Position numbers and translations under genes: made by a program. Shown here in pieces: positions 37,500 to 46,815 of a stretch of DNA of 64,000 nucleotides. This stretch comes from Myxococcaceae bacterium (GTDB taxonomy: Bacteria > Myxococcota > Myxococcia > Myxococcales > Myxococcaceae): NCBI GenBank assembly GCA_016793095.1, contig JAEUJQ010000027.1, positions 124,001 to 188,000 of the forward strand, written 5' to 3'. Every line of letters starts with the position of its first letter. Position 1 is the stretch's first letter. Under the pieces are notes generated by a model. That model was not told the DNA's origin and did not search any database. It saw only the letters and a program-made list of their open reading frames with translations.

Positions 37500-39650
37500 T
37501 CAGAGGGTCTCCTTGAAGGTCACGGCGATGCGCTCCCAGAGCCGCTCGGTGACCAGCGGGTCGGGCACCATGTGCGTGAAGTTCGACAGCGGCAGCACCG
37601 AGTGGGGCTTGCCGGCCTTGAAGAGCGCGTCGGACAGCTTGAGCGAGTGCAGGAAGTACACGTTGTCGTCGGCGGTGCCGTGGATGAGCAGGATCGGCCG
37701 CTTCGCGTCCTTCACGTACGACAGCAGCGAGCTGACCTCGTAGGCCTTCGGCTGGGCGTCGGGCAGGCCGAGGTAGCGCTCGGTGTAGTGCGTGTCGTAG
37801 TCGCGCCAGTCGACGACGGGAGCGCCGGCCACCGCGCTCTTGATGACGTCGCCCTTCGTCATCGCGAGCAGCGCGGCCATGTAGCCGCCGAAGCTCCAGC
37901 CGTAGACGCCGACGCGCGTGAGATCGAGCTCAGGCACTTTCTGGGCGAGCTGGGTGAGGCCGACGATCTGGTCGTTCGCGGTGGTGGTGGCGAAGTCGCC
38001 CTTGATGGCGCGCTCGTAGTCCCTGCCACGCCTCGGCGTGCCGCGCCCGTCGAGCTTCACCACGAGGAAGCCCTGGTTCGCGAGCCACTGCAGCACGAGG
38101 TTCTCGCGCATCACCTCGAGCACCTCGAGGTGCCCCGGGCCGCCGTAGACGTTGAGCACCACCGGGTACTTCGTGCCCTTCTTGAAGTCCTTCGGGCGGA
38201 TGACCGCAGCGCGCATCTGCTGGGGCCCGCTCAGGGTGAACGTCTCGATGGACAGCGCGAGGCCGGGCTCGATGGCGACGCTCGGCAGCTCGGCCACCTT
38301 CGCGCCGTCCTTCAGCACCACGTGCTTCGGCATCGCCCGCGTCGAGGTGGTGGAGACGACGAAGGCCGAGCCGTCGTCGCTCATCACCGCGCCCTCGGTC
38401 GCGCGCCCTTCGGACGGCGTCTTCACGCGCTCGGGCGCGCCGCCGTTCACGGTCTTGAAGAGCAGCGACTGCGTCGGGTCGTCGCCGCCGAGGAAGTAGA
38501 GCGTGCGCGACTTCGGCTCGAAGCCGACGAGACCCAGCTCGCCTTTGTAGCCGGCGGCGCGCGGCACCCACGTGACGGGCGAGGAGCCGTCGGCCTTGCG
38601 CAGCTCGAGCTCGTGCCCGCCGTTCCTCTCGGTGTCCCAGAAGAAGCCGGAGCCGTCGGGCAGCCAGTGCGGCACGTCCTGGTTGATGTTGAGCCAGGCC
38701 GGGTCCTCCTCGGTCACCAGCACGGTGGACCTGCCCGTCTTCGGGTCGATCGCGAGCAGCTGCGCCTTCGTCTGCTCGCGGCTCTGCACCACGACGGACA
38801 GCGCGCCGGCCTTCGGCCACTTGACGGTGGTGACGTAGGGAAACGCGGCGCGGTCCCACGAGACCTCGATCGGCTTGCCGCCGGCGAGGGGCATGATGGC
38901 GAGCGCGACGTCGGCGTTCTTCTTGCCCGGGCGCGGGTAGAAGAAGCGGTCGGCTTCGGCCTCGGGGTGCATCGGGTCGGCGATGCCGAAGCGCTCGAGG
39001 CCGGTGTGATCGGTCTTCTGGAAGATGACGTGCTTGCCGTCGGGCGAGAACCAGAAGCCCGAGAAGCGGCTCATCTCCTCCTGGGCGACGAACTCGGCGA
39101 GGCCGTTGGGCTTGAGCTCGGAGCCGCCGGTCGTGACGCGCGCCTCGGTGTTCTTCGCGAGGTCGACGACGTGCACGTCGTGGTTGCGCACGTAGCCCAC
39201 GTGCGTGCCCGCGGGAGAGAACTTCGGATCCATGCAGGCGCCTTCGCCGGTCTTGAGCTGGGTGACCTTCTTCGTGGCGCGCTCGACGAGGTAGAGCTTG
39301 CCCGAGAGCACCACGAGCAGCTTCGAGCCGTCCGGCGAGAGCTGGTAGCTCGTGAAGCCGCGGGCCGACACGCGCTGGCGCTCGAGGCGGGCCTTCTCGG
39401 CGGCGGTGAGCGTCTCCGAGGCGCCCTGGAGCAGCGAGTCTGGTGTGAGCAGCTCGCTCGTCTTGCCGGTGGCGACGTCGAGCTCGTAGAGCAGCTGGCG
39501 CGAGTCCTTCGGAGCCGACCGGAGGAAGAAGACGCTCTTGCCGTCGGGCGAGAACTTCGGCCGCTCGGGCCGGCCCGCGAGGTAGCGGCGCGTCTCGGCG
39601 TACTCGCGGAGGAACTGCGGGTCGGAGACGGTCGCGGCGAGGAGGGTCAT
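37500..39650 (-). CDS. S9-family prolyl oligopeptidase-like serine peptidase
   Basis: A 716-residue protein. The N-terminal beta-propeller region (RPKFSPDGKSVFFLRS and later FSPAGTHVGYV, FSPDGKHVIFQ) resembles the DPP IV propeller. The C-terminal alpha/beta hydrolase domain has the nucleophile in GWSFGGYMA near residue 586, the acid in HGTADDNVYF near 660 and the histidine in NFTHMVPD near 692. The start could be nine bases upstream (GTG, 39659), which would give a longer hydrophobic leader (IVMTLLAATV) suggesting export. S9B peptidases cleave after proline in short peptides. No partner gene is evident. Confidence 0.92.
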   Translation of the reverse strand: MTLLAATVSDPQFLREYAETRRYLAGRPERPKFSPDGKSVFFLRSAPKDSRQLLYELDVATGKTSELLTPDSLLQGASETLTAAEKARLERQRVSARGFTSYQLSPDGSKLLVVLSGKLYLVERATKKVTQLKTGEGACMDPKFSPAGTHVGYVRNHDVHVVDLAKNTEARVTTGGSELKPNGLAEFVAQEEMSRFSGFWFSPDGKHVIFQKTDHTGLERFGIADPMHPEAEADRFFYPRPGKKNADVALAIMPLAGGKPIEVSWDRAAFPYVTTVKWPKAGALSVVVQSREQTKAQLLAIDPKTGRSTVLVTEEDPAWLNINQDVPHWLPDGSGFFWDTERNGGHELELRKADGSSPVTWVPRAAGYKGELGLVGFEPKSRTLYFLGGDDPTQSLLFKTVNGGAPERVKTPSEGRATEGAVMSDDGSAFVVSTTSTRAMPKHVVLKDGAKVAELPSVAIEPGLALSIETFTLSGPQQMRAAVIRPKDFKKGTKYPVVLNVYGGPGHLEVLEVMRENLVLQWLANQGFLVVKLDGRGTPRRGRDYERAIKGDFATTTANDQIVGLTQLAQKVPELDLTRVGVYGWSFGGYMAALLAMTKGDVIKSAVAGAPVVDWRDYDTHYTERYLGLPDAQPKAYEVSSLLSYVKDAKRPILLIHGTADDNVYFLHSLKLSDALFKAGKPHSVLPLSNFTHMVPDPLVTERLWERIAVTFKETL

Positions 39651-39829
39651 GACGATCACGGCCGCGCGACATGGCGCAGCGCTGAGCGTTCGGCAAGCGG
39701 GACCATGCGGGTGCCGGCTCGGTGGTGCACCTCGAAGCAACGTTTGGGAGGCCTTCGTTCACTCGCAGCCGCCACGGTTTCACGACGCAGAGGGTTCAAA
39801 CCGAGGCGGCGCGAGGGTAGAGGGCGCGT

Positions 39830-41011
39830 GTGACGCCGACGGTTTCGCTCGACGCGGTGCAGGTGCTCGCGCTCGCCGCGGCGGGGCTCGGCATCGGCGC
39901 CGGCCTCAAGCGCCTCTTCCCCCTGCTCGAACGCCTCAACCTGCCGACGGCCATCCTGGGCGGCTTCGTGCTCGCGCTCGTGCAGTTCGTCCTGCGCGAC
40001 CGGGTGCTGAACTTCCGGGTCGAGACGTGGCTGCGCGATCTGCTGATGATCGCCTTCTTCACGACGGTGGGCTTCGGCGCGCGGCTGTCGCTCTTGCGGC
40101 GCGGCGGCGTTCCAGTGCTCCTCTTCTTCGGCCTGGCGGTCGTCGGGGCGCTGGCGCAGAACGCGCTGGGCGTCGGGCTCGCCAGGGCGTTCGGCCTGCA
40201 CCCCCTGCTCGGCGTCGCGTCGGGCTCGGTGGCGCTCACCGGTGGTCCGGCGACCGCGCTCGCCTTCGGCGCCGAGTTCGAGAAGCTGGGCGTCGCCGGC
40301 GCGAGCGGGTTCGGGCTGGCGAGCGCGATGTTCGGCATCGTCTCTGGAGGGCTGCTCGGCGGCTTCCTCGGCGGGCGCTTCGTCGCGCGTGCCCCGAAGG
40401 CTGCGCTTCTGGAGCGACCTGCGTCGGAGGCGCCGGAGAGCCCAGCGCTCGAGCCCGGCCGCGTCCTGCCGATGGTCGCGCTGCTGGCGGTGACGATGGG
40501 CCTCGGCAGCCTCGTGTCCACGGCGCTCGCGGGCGCGGGCGTGGTGCTGCCGGCCTACGTCGGCGCGATGCTGGTGGCGGCGGTCGTGCGGAATGTCGAC
40601 GACGCGCGGCGGCGCCCCCTCATCTCCGAGGCGCACCTCGAGGTGCTCGGCGAGGCGGCGCTCCAGCTCTTCATCGTGATGGCGCTGCTCACCTTGCAGC
40701 TGTGGGCGCTGGTGAATCTGGCGCTGCCGGCCGTCGCGATGCTCGCCGCGCAGGTGGTGCTCGTCGCCGCCCTGAGCGCGCTGGTGTTTCGCGTGATGGG
40801 GCGCGACCACGAGGCGGCGGTCACCGCGAGCGGCTACGTCGGCTTCATGCTCGGCACGACGGCGAACGCAGTGGCCTGCATGAACGAGCTCACCGGCAAG
40901 TACGGGCCCGCGCCGCGCGCCTGGTTCATCGTGCCGCTCGTCGGCGCCTTCCTCATCGACTTCGCCAACTCGGTGCTGGTGACGTGGCTGATGAACGTGT
41001 TCGGGCGATGA
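39830..41011 (+). CDS. gltS: Sodium/glutamate symporter GltS family
   Basis: A 393-residue membrane protein with about ten to twelve hydrophobic helices. The conserved GltS segments are LNLPTAILGGFVLALVQ, FFTTVGFGA, SVALTGGPATALAF, FGIVSGGLLGGFLGG and GYVGFMLGTTANAVACM. GltS transports glutamate with Na+. Two internally related halves are visible from the repeated GG-rich re-entrant segments. The GTG at 39830 gives MTPTVSLDAVQVLALAA. The gene stands alone, about 180 bp from the divergent peptidase; that gap holds nothing I recognise. Confidence 0.9.
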   Translation: MTPTVSLDAVQVLALAAAGLGIGAGLKRLFPLLERLNLPTAILGGFVLALVQFVLRDRVLNFRVETWLRDLLMIAFFTTVGFGARLSLLRRGGVPVLLFFGLAVVGALAQNALGVGLARAFGLHPLLGVASGSVALTGGPATALAFGAEFEKLGVAGASGFGLASAMFGIVSGGLLGGFLGGRFVARAPKAALLERPASEAPESPALEPGRVLPMVALLAVTMGLGSLVSTALAGAGVVLPAYVGAMLVAAVVRNVDDARRRPLISEAHLEVLGEAALQLFIVMALLTLQLWALVNLALPAVAMLAAQVVLVAALSALVFRVMGRDHEAAVTASGYVGFMLGTTANAVACMNELTGKYGPAPRAWFIVPLVGAFLIDFANSVLVTWLMNVFGR

Positions 41012-41017
41012 GCTCGG

Positions 41018-41332
41018 TCACCGGCGCGAGCGCAGGGAGATCAGCGCCCGCAGCCCGGCCGAGAGGTGCGTGAAGCGCACCCCCAGCACATGCCAGGTGC
41101 TCGTCATCGGGTTGCCCGCGCGGGCCCAGGCGACGACGCCGGTCCACCGCAGCTCCTTGTTCCCGTGCAGCACGTAGCCCTCGACGGGCGCGCCCTGCGG
41201 GAGCAGTTGCGTCGTCTCGAGCTGGAAGCCTCCCGGGCTCACGTCGGCGCTCAACGCGGCCTGGCGCCCGCCGATCGAGACCGGCAGGCGAACGGGGCTG
41301 CGCACGTCACGGCGGTTCGCGTTCGTCGTCAT
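41018..41332 (-). CDS. PilZ-domain protein (c-di-GMP binding candidate)
   Basis: A 104-residue protein that is essentially one PilZ domain. The basic motif RRDVRSPVRLPVSI supplies the RxxxR of the c-di-GMP site, and DVSPGGFQLE matches the D/NxSxxG motif. Single-domain PilZ proteins are common in myxobacteria and act by binding partners. It converges on gltS with six bases between stops. The target is unknown. Confidence 0.88.
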   Translation of the reverse strand: MTTNANRRDVRSPVRLPVSIGGRQAALSADVSPGGFQLETTQLLPQGAPVEGYVLHGNKELRWTGVVAWARAGNPMTSTWHVLGVRFTHLSAGLRALISLRSRR

Positions 41333-41466
41333 GCCCGAACGGTGACACGACAGGCCTGTCGCACAACTTTTCGGCCACCGCCCCGCCAGGGGACCCTCCA
41401 CGAGCCGGACCACACCCGCGAAGACGGGCGCAGAGCTGGCACCGCGCCCATGGCAAGCTCGCGTCA

Positions 41467-42171
41467 ATGGTCAGAGCTGCCGCCTCCGAGGTGCTCGCTG
41501 GCTTCCAGGCCGCGCCGGTCTTCTCGGCGCTCCCGCGCTCGATGCACGAAGGGCTCGCACGGCACACGCGCGTCGTGCAGCTGCGCGCTCACGACGTCCT
41601 CTGGAGAGAGGGAGACCGGGCCACCAATCTGGGCCTGGTGCTCCACGGCCGCGTCGCAGTGGAGCGGAGCCGACACCGGAAGGTGATGGTCGACGTCGCC
41701 GGCCCCAACGAGCTCGTGGGAGAGGTCGCCTTCTCACTGGGCGCGGCCTACCAGTTCGACGTGCGCTGCCTCCGGAGGTCACGCGTGGCCCTGGTGCCCG
41801 CCCGGCTGCTGCAGACGGCTCTGCGCGCTCAGCCCGCCGTGGCCGTGGCCCTGGCCTTCGAGCTGGCCCAGGAGGTCCTGCGGCTGACGCGACGCCTCGA
41901 GTCCCTCTCGGCCGGCACGGTGAGCCGGCGGCTGGCGCGCGTGCTCCTCGGACTCACTGAGCGTTTCGGCACACCCTTCCCCGGCGGCACGCTGATGCCC
42001 GTCCGGCTGCGGCGGGAGGACCTCGCGGCGCTGGCCGCCACCACCCTCGAGTCGGTGAGCCGGCAGATCAGCGTGTGGAAGCGCGACGGCGTGCTCGTGC
42101 CCCAGCCCGTCGGCTTCCTGATGACCGACCTCCAACGACTGCGACGCCTGGCCGATCTCGACGGGGAGTGA
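41467..42171 (+). CDS. Crp/Fnr-family transcriptional regulator
   Basis: A 234-residue regulator with an N-terminal cyclic-nucleotide-binding-like beta-roll (VLWREGDRATNLGLVLHGRV, then GPNELVGEVAF) and a C-terminal winged helix (RREDLAALAATTLESVSRQI). The phosphate-binding cassette is incomplete (no clear RTATV-like motif), and there are no FNR-type cysteines, so the ligand is unclear. It converges on the two universal-stress genes, which may be its targets. That link is inference. Confidence 0.88.
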   Translation: MVRAAASEVLAGFQAAPVFSALPRSMHEGLARHTRVVQLRAHDVLWREGDRATNLGLVLHGRVAVERSRHRKVMVDVAGPNELVGEVAFSLGAAYQFDVRCLRRSRVALVPARLLQTALRAQPAVAVALAFELAQEVLRLTRRLESLSAGTVSRRLARVLLGLTERFGTPFPGGTLMPVRLRREDLAALAATTLESVSRQISVWKRDGVLVPQPVGFLMTDLQRLRRLADLDGE

Positions 42172-42188
42172 GGCGCGGCGCCCCCACT

Positions 42189-42950
42189 TCACGCCGCCGC
42201 GTGCAGGGCCTCGGCGAGAGGCAGCACCAGCACCGAGCGCCCTGAGCGCTCGACGATGTCGGCGGCGAGCTCGCCGCGGAAGAGGCTGGCGAGGGGCGAC
42301 GGCTCGCGCGTGCCGACCACCACGAGGTCCGCGGCGCGCCGCCTCGAGAGCTCGAGCCTCACGCCCTCGCCGGCCTTCGCGCGCCCGCTCGACGCCGCGA
42401 GCTGCTCGAGGCGCCCGGCAGAGAGCGCCTCGGCCGTCTCCATGGCGAGCGCCCACGACAGCTCATGGCTGAGCGCGTCGCCCTCTCCCGCTCCCGGTGG
42501 GCGCGCCACCAGCACGGGGGCGCGCGCGGTGCGGGCGAGCTCGGTCACGCTCGCGCCGAAGTGGCCCTCCTGCGGCGGCACGACGATGAGCTCGATGCCG
42601 AGCTCCAGCGCCCGCGCTGCGACCTCGACGACGAAGTCGCCTTCGCGGGTCTCGAGCGCGGTCACCTGCGACGCCCCCCCGACCGCGGCCAGCCAGCGCC
42701 GGGTCGCCTCCAGCACCTCGATTCCATGGGCGACCACCTGCAGCGCCGCCAGGCTGTTGAGCTGGGGAAAGAGCGGAAACGACGAGGTGCGAGTGGACTC
42801 CACGCGCAGCACGTACAGCTCCGCGTCGAGGAGCCTCGAGATCGCTAGCGCGCGCTCGAGGCTCTGCGTGGGCAGGTCCGCGCCCCGGAGAGCGAGGAGG
42901 AGGCGCCGAGGCACGGCGGCGCGGTTGCGGGTGACGGTGTCGTTCATCAT
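42189..42950 (-). CDS. Universal stress protein family (UspA-like)
   Basis: A 253-residue protein with a first Usp-like domain (RRLLLALRGADLPTQSLERA, ending in LARTARAPVLVARPPG) and a second, more diverged half ending in GRSVLVLPLAEALHAAA. The ATP-binding GxxG loop is altered in the second half (GTREPSPLASLFRG), so nucleotide binding is doubtful. The GGAG site eight bases before the ATG at 42950 supports the start. It lies 38 bp downstream of the other Usp gene, probably co-transcribed. Confidence 0.78.
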   Translation of the reverse strand: MMNDTVTRNRAAVPRRLLLALRGADLPTQSLERALAISRLLDAELYVLRVESTRTSSFPLFPQLNSLAALQVVAHGIEVLEATRRWLAAVGGASQVTALETREGDFVVEVAARALELGIELIVVPPQEGHFGASVTELARTARAPVLVARPPGAGEGDALSHELSWALAMETAEALSAGRLEQLAASSGRAKAGEGVRLELSRRRAADLVVVGTREPSPLASLFRGELAADIVERSGRSVLVLPLAEALHAAA

Positions 42951-42988
42951 GGAGTGCTCCGATCGGGTCAGGGGTTGGGCCCCGCGGC

Positions 42989-43714
42989 TCAAGCCGAGGG
43001 GGGAACGACCAGCACGCTGCGGCGCGCCATCTGGGTGATCACCGCGCCGGCGGGGCCGCTGTCAGGGGGCGAGCCTGAGGCGCCGACGACGATCAGGTCG
43101 GCGTCCTCCCTGCGCGCCTCGGTGAGGATGCCGGACGCGACATCGACCGAGCGCGTGAGCACCGCGTCGGCGCCCAGCTCGTCGGCGAGCCTCGCGAGGC
43201 GGCGCTCGGCCTCGAGGTGAACGCCGCGATCCGCCCCCGCGATCTGTGCGAGGTCGTTGTGCACGATGGTGAGCGGCCGGTCGAGCGCCGTGGCCAGGCT
43301 GCAGGCCTCCAGCACCACCGGGTGGCAGGGGTCCTCGAGGCTCGTCGCCGCCAGCACTGGCCTCCGCCCGCGTGACGCACGGGCGACGAGACACGGCGCG
43401 CGGGCAGCCGAGGCCAGCCAGCCAGCGCTCTCAGCCGGCCACCCGCAGCCAGCAGCCATCACCACCACCCGGGGCCCGAACCGGCGGAGCCTTCGGGCGA
43501 GCGCCGAGGTCCGCCCGCCCCACGCGCCACCCGGGCTTCCGGCGCCCTCAGGCAGGCCCGTGAACTCGAGCTGGACGAGCTCGGCGTCCAGCGCGCTCGA
43601 GAGCGTCTCGGCCCACTCGCGCGCCGCGGGTCGGTCACCGCGCCGCTTGAGCAGCACGACGGGTGGGCTTCGCGGGGGCACGGACTGGATGACGGCGATG
43701 GCGGGCGTGTTCAT
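42989..43714 (-). CDS. Universal stress protein family (UspA-like)
   Basis: A 241-residue protein with two Usp-type halves. The second ends in LIVVGASGSPP ... ARRSVLVVPPS, close to the GxxG-x9-G(S/T) nucleotide site. A strong ribosome-binding site (GAGGAGG) precedes the ATG. The two Usp genes and the convergent Crp regulator form a small stress module. The upstream 167 bp before the divergent LysR gene is comparatively AT-rich and probably holds both promoters. Confidence 0.78.
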   Translation of the reverse strand: MNTPAIAVIQSVPPRSPPVVLLKRRGDRPAAREWAETLSSALDAELVQLEFTGLPEGAGSPGGAWGGRTSALARRLRRFGPRVVVMAAGCGWPAESAGWLASAARAPCLVARASRGRRPVLAATSLEDPCHPVVLEACSLATALDRPLTIVHNDLAQIAGADRGVHLEAERRLARLADELGADAVLTRSVDVASGILTEARREDADLIVVGASGSPPDSGPAGAVITQMARRSVLVVPPSA

Positions 43715-43881
43715 GTGACTCCTCCTCGGCCTCAACCTCGCACGCGACCGCACTTGTTCTGAATACCGAAAGACTGACAGACTCGGTCCCAAAAACAGAC
43801 GACTTGGCGCTCCGAGGGGCGTCCGAAGGGCTCGTCAGACGAGGCGAAACGATGACGCCACAGTTCGTCTAGAACGACGGA

Positions 43882-44798
43882 ATGGCTGCCTGGCTCAACC
43901 ACCACCACCTGCAGTACTTCCGCGTGATCGCCCAGGAGGGCGGCATCAGCGCGGCGGGGCGGAAGCTGTCGATCACCCACTCGACGCTCTCGACCCAGCT
44001 CAAGCAGCTCGAGGACGTGCTGGGCCGGCCCTTGTTCGACCGGGAAGGCCGCCGCCTCGTCCTGACCCCGTTCGGCGAGCAGGTGCTCACCTACGCCGAG
44101 GCGATTCACCGGCTCGGGGCCGAGCTGCTCGACTTCTCCGCGGGCGTCAGCGCGCCCGAGGAGCGCCGCCCGTTTCGCGTCGTCGTCACGCCGACCCTCC
44201 CCAAGACGATCGTCTTCCAGCTGCTCGCCTCGGTGCTCGCCGACCCGCGGTGCGGCCCGGTCGACGTGAGGGAGCGGCCGGGCCCGAGGCTGCTCGGCGA
44301 TCTCACCGCCGGCCGGGCCCACGTCGCGCTCAGCGACGAGCCGGTCGTCGAGGCGGGCGTGCATTCCCACCTCCTGGGGAGCTCCGGGCTCCACTGGTAC
44401 GGCGCCGCCGAGCTCGCGCACCGCTTCCGGCGAGGGTTCCCCGGCTGCCTGAACGACGCCCCTTCGTGCTCCCGGCGCAGCACCTGCCGATCCGGAGCGT
44501 GCTCGATCGCTGGCTGGTCGAGCGCGGCATTCGGGCGCGCGTGGCGGCGACCGCCGATGACACCTCGATGGTGCGGGTGTTGGGAGCGCGGGGCGTCGGC
44601 GTCTTCCCGGTGCGCGACGCGCTCCGCGCCGAGGTGGACGATCTGCGCCAGGCGGTGCCCATCGGCCCCATCGACGGCGTGGTCGAGAGCTACTACGCGA
44701 TCAGCGTCGAGCGGAAGGTGAAGGACGAGGCCGTCGCGCTGGTGCTGGCCAGCGCCCGCGCCCAGTTCGGGAAGGGTCGGCCACTGTCACCGCGCTGA
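43882..44798 (+). pseudogene. NhaR-like LysR regulator interrupted by a frameshift
   Basis: The N-terminus (MAAWLNHHHLQYFRVIAQEG, then SITHSTLSTQLKQLEDVLGR) is the LysR winged HTH in the NhaR form, with LNYxHLxYF-type start. The effector domain is open in this frame to about 44461, then shows no sensible protein. The expected C-terminal half (FVLPAQHLPIRSVLDRWLVE, ending FGKGRPLSPR) continues in the next frame up to 44798. Adding one C to the short C run at 44459-44462 restores one reading frame of 305 residues, the normal NhaR length. It is therefore either a recent pseudogene or a sequencing or assembly error. The last 12 bp overlap the convergent gene. Confidence 0.8.
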
Positions 44799-45539
44799 CT
44801 GCGCGCGTTCGTCGCCAGGGGGCGCTGCGATCGCGTCTGCGGGGTAGCGGCCCACCGCCTTGAAGTACGCCGCCTCGGGTGGAGGGCGGCGCCGGTTCAC
44901 CTCGAGGGCGGGGCTGCCCAGGCGCGGCGCGCCGTCTCCCTCACGGACGACCTCCGCGCCATCGCAGAAGCTCCACGTCGTCCGCCCCGCGTCGCGCCAC
45001 GCGAAGAAGATGATGGGGCTGCCTGGCCGCAGGGGGCAGGCCCGCCTGGCCGACTGCTGCTGCACGAGGCGCTCCCGGCGCCACTCTGCCAGCGCGCGGG
45101 CCTCGCGCACGGCCTGGAGGTGCTCGGGGGCGGCGGCGAGCAGCGCCCTGGTGCCCTCGAGCAGCGCCTTCCCGCGGGCGATCAGCGGCGGCCACGCACC
45201 CTCCCTGGCGAAGTCGCACCGCGTGAGCGCGTCGAGGTTGCGCTGGTGCAGCTGCACGAGGGTCGGAAGCCGCTCGAGGGCGTCCTCCACGAGCGCCATC
45301 GAGGCGTCGCTCCACTCGGCGTCGGCGCTCGACGGCGTGGTGCTCACGAAGCGGCTCAGCAGGCCGTTGACCGAGGCGACTTCGTCGATCAGGAACCGTG
45401 GCTCGGCGTCGCAGATGGCCCCACCGGGGAACGCGCGCACCGTCGCCCGCACGCCGCCGAAGTCGAACGGCTCGGACCTGATGGTCGGCCTGACCGGGGT
45501 GCAGCCCAGCAGGCAGAGGAGACCAAGGAGGCGCCGCAT
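44787..45539 (-). CDS. Putative lipoprotein, unknown function
   Basis: A 250-residue protein with a lipoprotein signal (MRRLLGLLCLLGCTPV, lipobox LLGC). The mature part is mostly helical (RNLDALTRCDFAREG, LLEGTRALLAAAPEHLQAVR), with a small C-terminal domain containing WSFCDGAEVV. No family recognised. It overlaps the 3' end of the LysR gene by 12 bases and diverges from the dehydrogenase pair. Confidence 0.68.
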   Translation of the reverse strand: MRRLLGLLCLLGCTPVRPTIRSEPFDFGGVRATVRAFPGGAICDAEPRFLIDEVASVNGLLSRFVSTTPSSADAEWSDASMALVEDALERLPTLVQLHQRNLDALTRCDFAREGAWPPLIARGKALLEGTRALLAAAPEHLQAVREARALAEWRRERLVQQQSARRACPLRPGSPIIFFAWRDAGRTTWSFCDGAEVVREGDGAPRLGSPALEVNRRRPPPEAAYFKAVGRYPADAIAAPPGDERAQSAR

Positions 45540-45624
45540 GCGTCGGACGATCGTCTGGAGCGAGACGACACGACCATGATGGCCATCAAAGAGTCGGCAG
45601 ACGTGCGGAGCGTACAGGTTTCCC

Positions 45625-46815
45625 ATGAAGCCACGCTCCATCGGGTTCCCGTGCGCGCGCCACGAGTCGGCGGAGGTGCGGGAGTTCCTCCCGCCGCTCT
45701 TCGGCTTCCTGCAGCAGTTCGGGCTCGACCGCGTCGTGATCGAGGAGGGCTACGGCCAGCGCATGGCGATTCCCGCCGCGAGCTACGACGCCGCGCTGCC
45801 CGGCCTACAGCGGGGAACGCGCGAGCAGGCCCTGTCACAGGAGCTCGTGGTGATGTTGCGCTGCCCTTCCATGCCCGACCTGCGCCGCCTTCGCCCGGGC
45901 GCCGTGCTGGTCGCGATGCTGCACTTCCCGACGAGGCCCGAACGGGCGGCCTTGATGGAAGCGCTGCGCGTCACCGGCGTGGCCATGGACCAGATCGTCG
46001 ACGATCTGGGCCGGCGGCTGATCGAGAACCTCGAGGCCGTCGGCTTCAACGGCGTGCGGGTCGGCATGGAGGCCCTGGCCTCGACGTGGCCCGGGTTCGA
46101 CAGCCCCGAGCGGCCTCCGCTCCACGCGACCGTGCTCGGTGGAGGGGCGGTCGGGGCCCACGCGGTGCGCGCTGCCGTGCGGTACGGCGACGATCAGGTG
46201 CGAGCGCGGCTGGGAGCGGCCGGCGTCGCCGGGGTTCGGGTGACGGTGCTCGACGTCGAACTCACACAGAACGGCCCTCTCCTCGACGACGTGCTCCGGA
46301 CCACCGACCTGCTGGTCGACGCGACGCAGCGCCGCGACGTCTCGCGGCCCGTCGTGCGGAACGATCAGCTGGCGCACCTGCCGGCCCACGCGGTGATCGT
46401 CGACCTGTCGGTGGACCCCTACGACTTCGACCGGAACCCACCGGCAGTTCGAGGGCTCGAGGGCATCCCCGAGGGGACGCTGGACCAGTACGTCTTCGCG
46501 CCCGACGACCCCGCCTGGGACCTGCTCGATGCGCGGGTGCCGCACGCGGCGCGCCGCACGGTGGCCAGCTGCTACTCGTGGCCAGGTATCCGCCCGGTCG
46601 ACTGCATGACCGTCTATGGCAAGCAGCTCGAGCCGGTGCTGCGTGCCTTGATCGAGCGCGGCACCGACCTGCCTGCGCAGGGCGGGACCTGGGCCGAGCG
46701 CGCGACCGGTCGGGGGTGCCACCGGCGTTGGGTGATGGGTGGTCGCGACCTGATCGAGGCGGCCGGGGGCGCGCTCCTTCGCGCGGAGATCACGAGCAAG
46801 GCAGGTTCGCGATGA
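45625..46815 (+). CDS. Alanine dehydrogenase/PNT-like protein, first of a tandem pair
   Basis: A 396-residue protein. The N-terminal domain (about 1-135) has the AlaDH/PNT layout beginning GFPCARHESAEVREFLPP and ending RLIENLEAVGFNGVR. The central Rossmann region has VLGGGAVGAHAVRAAVRYG near residue 175. The C-terminal part contains ARRTVASCYSWPGIRPVDCM. The classic catalytic lysine/histidine pair of alanine dehydrogenase is not clearly kept, so substrate and activity are uncertain. The stop overlaps the start of the next gene (ATGA), which encodes a paralogue. Confidence 0.75.
   Translation: MKPRSIGFPCARHESAEVREFLPPLFGFLQQFGLDRVVIEEGYGQRMAIPAASYDAALPGLQRGTREQALSQELVVMLRCPSMPDLRRLRPGAVLVAMLHFPTRPERAALMEALRVTGVAMDQIVDDLGRRLIENLEAVGFNGVRVGMEALASTWPGFDSPERPPLHATVLGGGAVGAHAVRAAVRYGDDQVRARLGAAGVAGVRVTVLDVELTQNGPLLDDVLRTTDLLVDATQRRDVSRPVVRNDQLAHLPAHAVIVDLSVDPYDFDRNPPAVRGLEGIPEGTLDQYVFAPDDPAWDLLDARVPHAARRTVASCYSWPGIRPVDCMTVYGKQLEPVLRALIERGTDLPAQGGTWAERATGRGCHRRWVMGGRDLIEAAGGALLRAEITSKAGSR

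Noticed and set aside
43831-43843. CTCGT-CAG-ACGAG inverted repeat before the LysR gene
   Set aside because: Only 5-bp arms, no LysR T-n11-A box, expected by chance in DNA of this composition.
45120-46811. Upstream extension of the second dehydrogenase frame to over 900 residues
   Set aside because: The extension lies in the shadow of the first dehydrogenase and the minus-strand lipoprotein; the real N-terminal domain starts at 46812.
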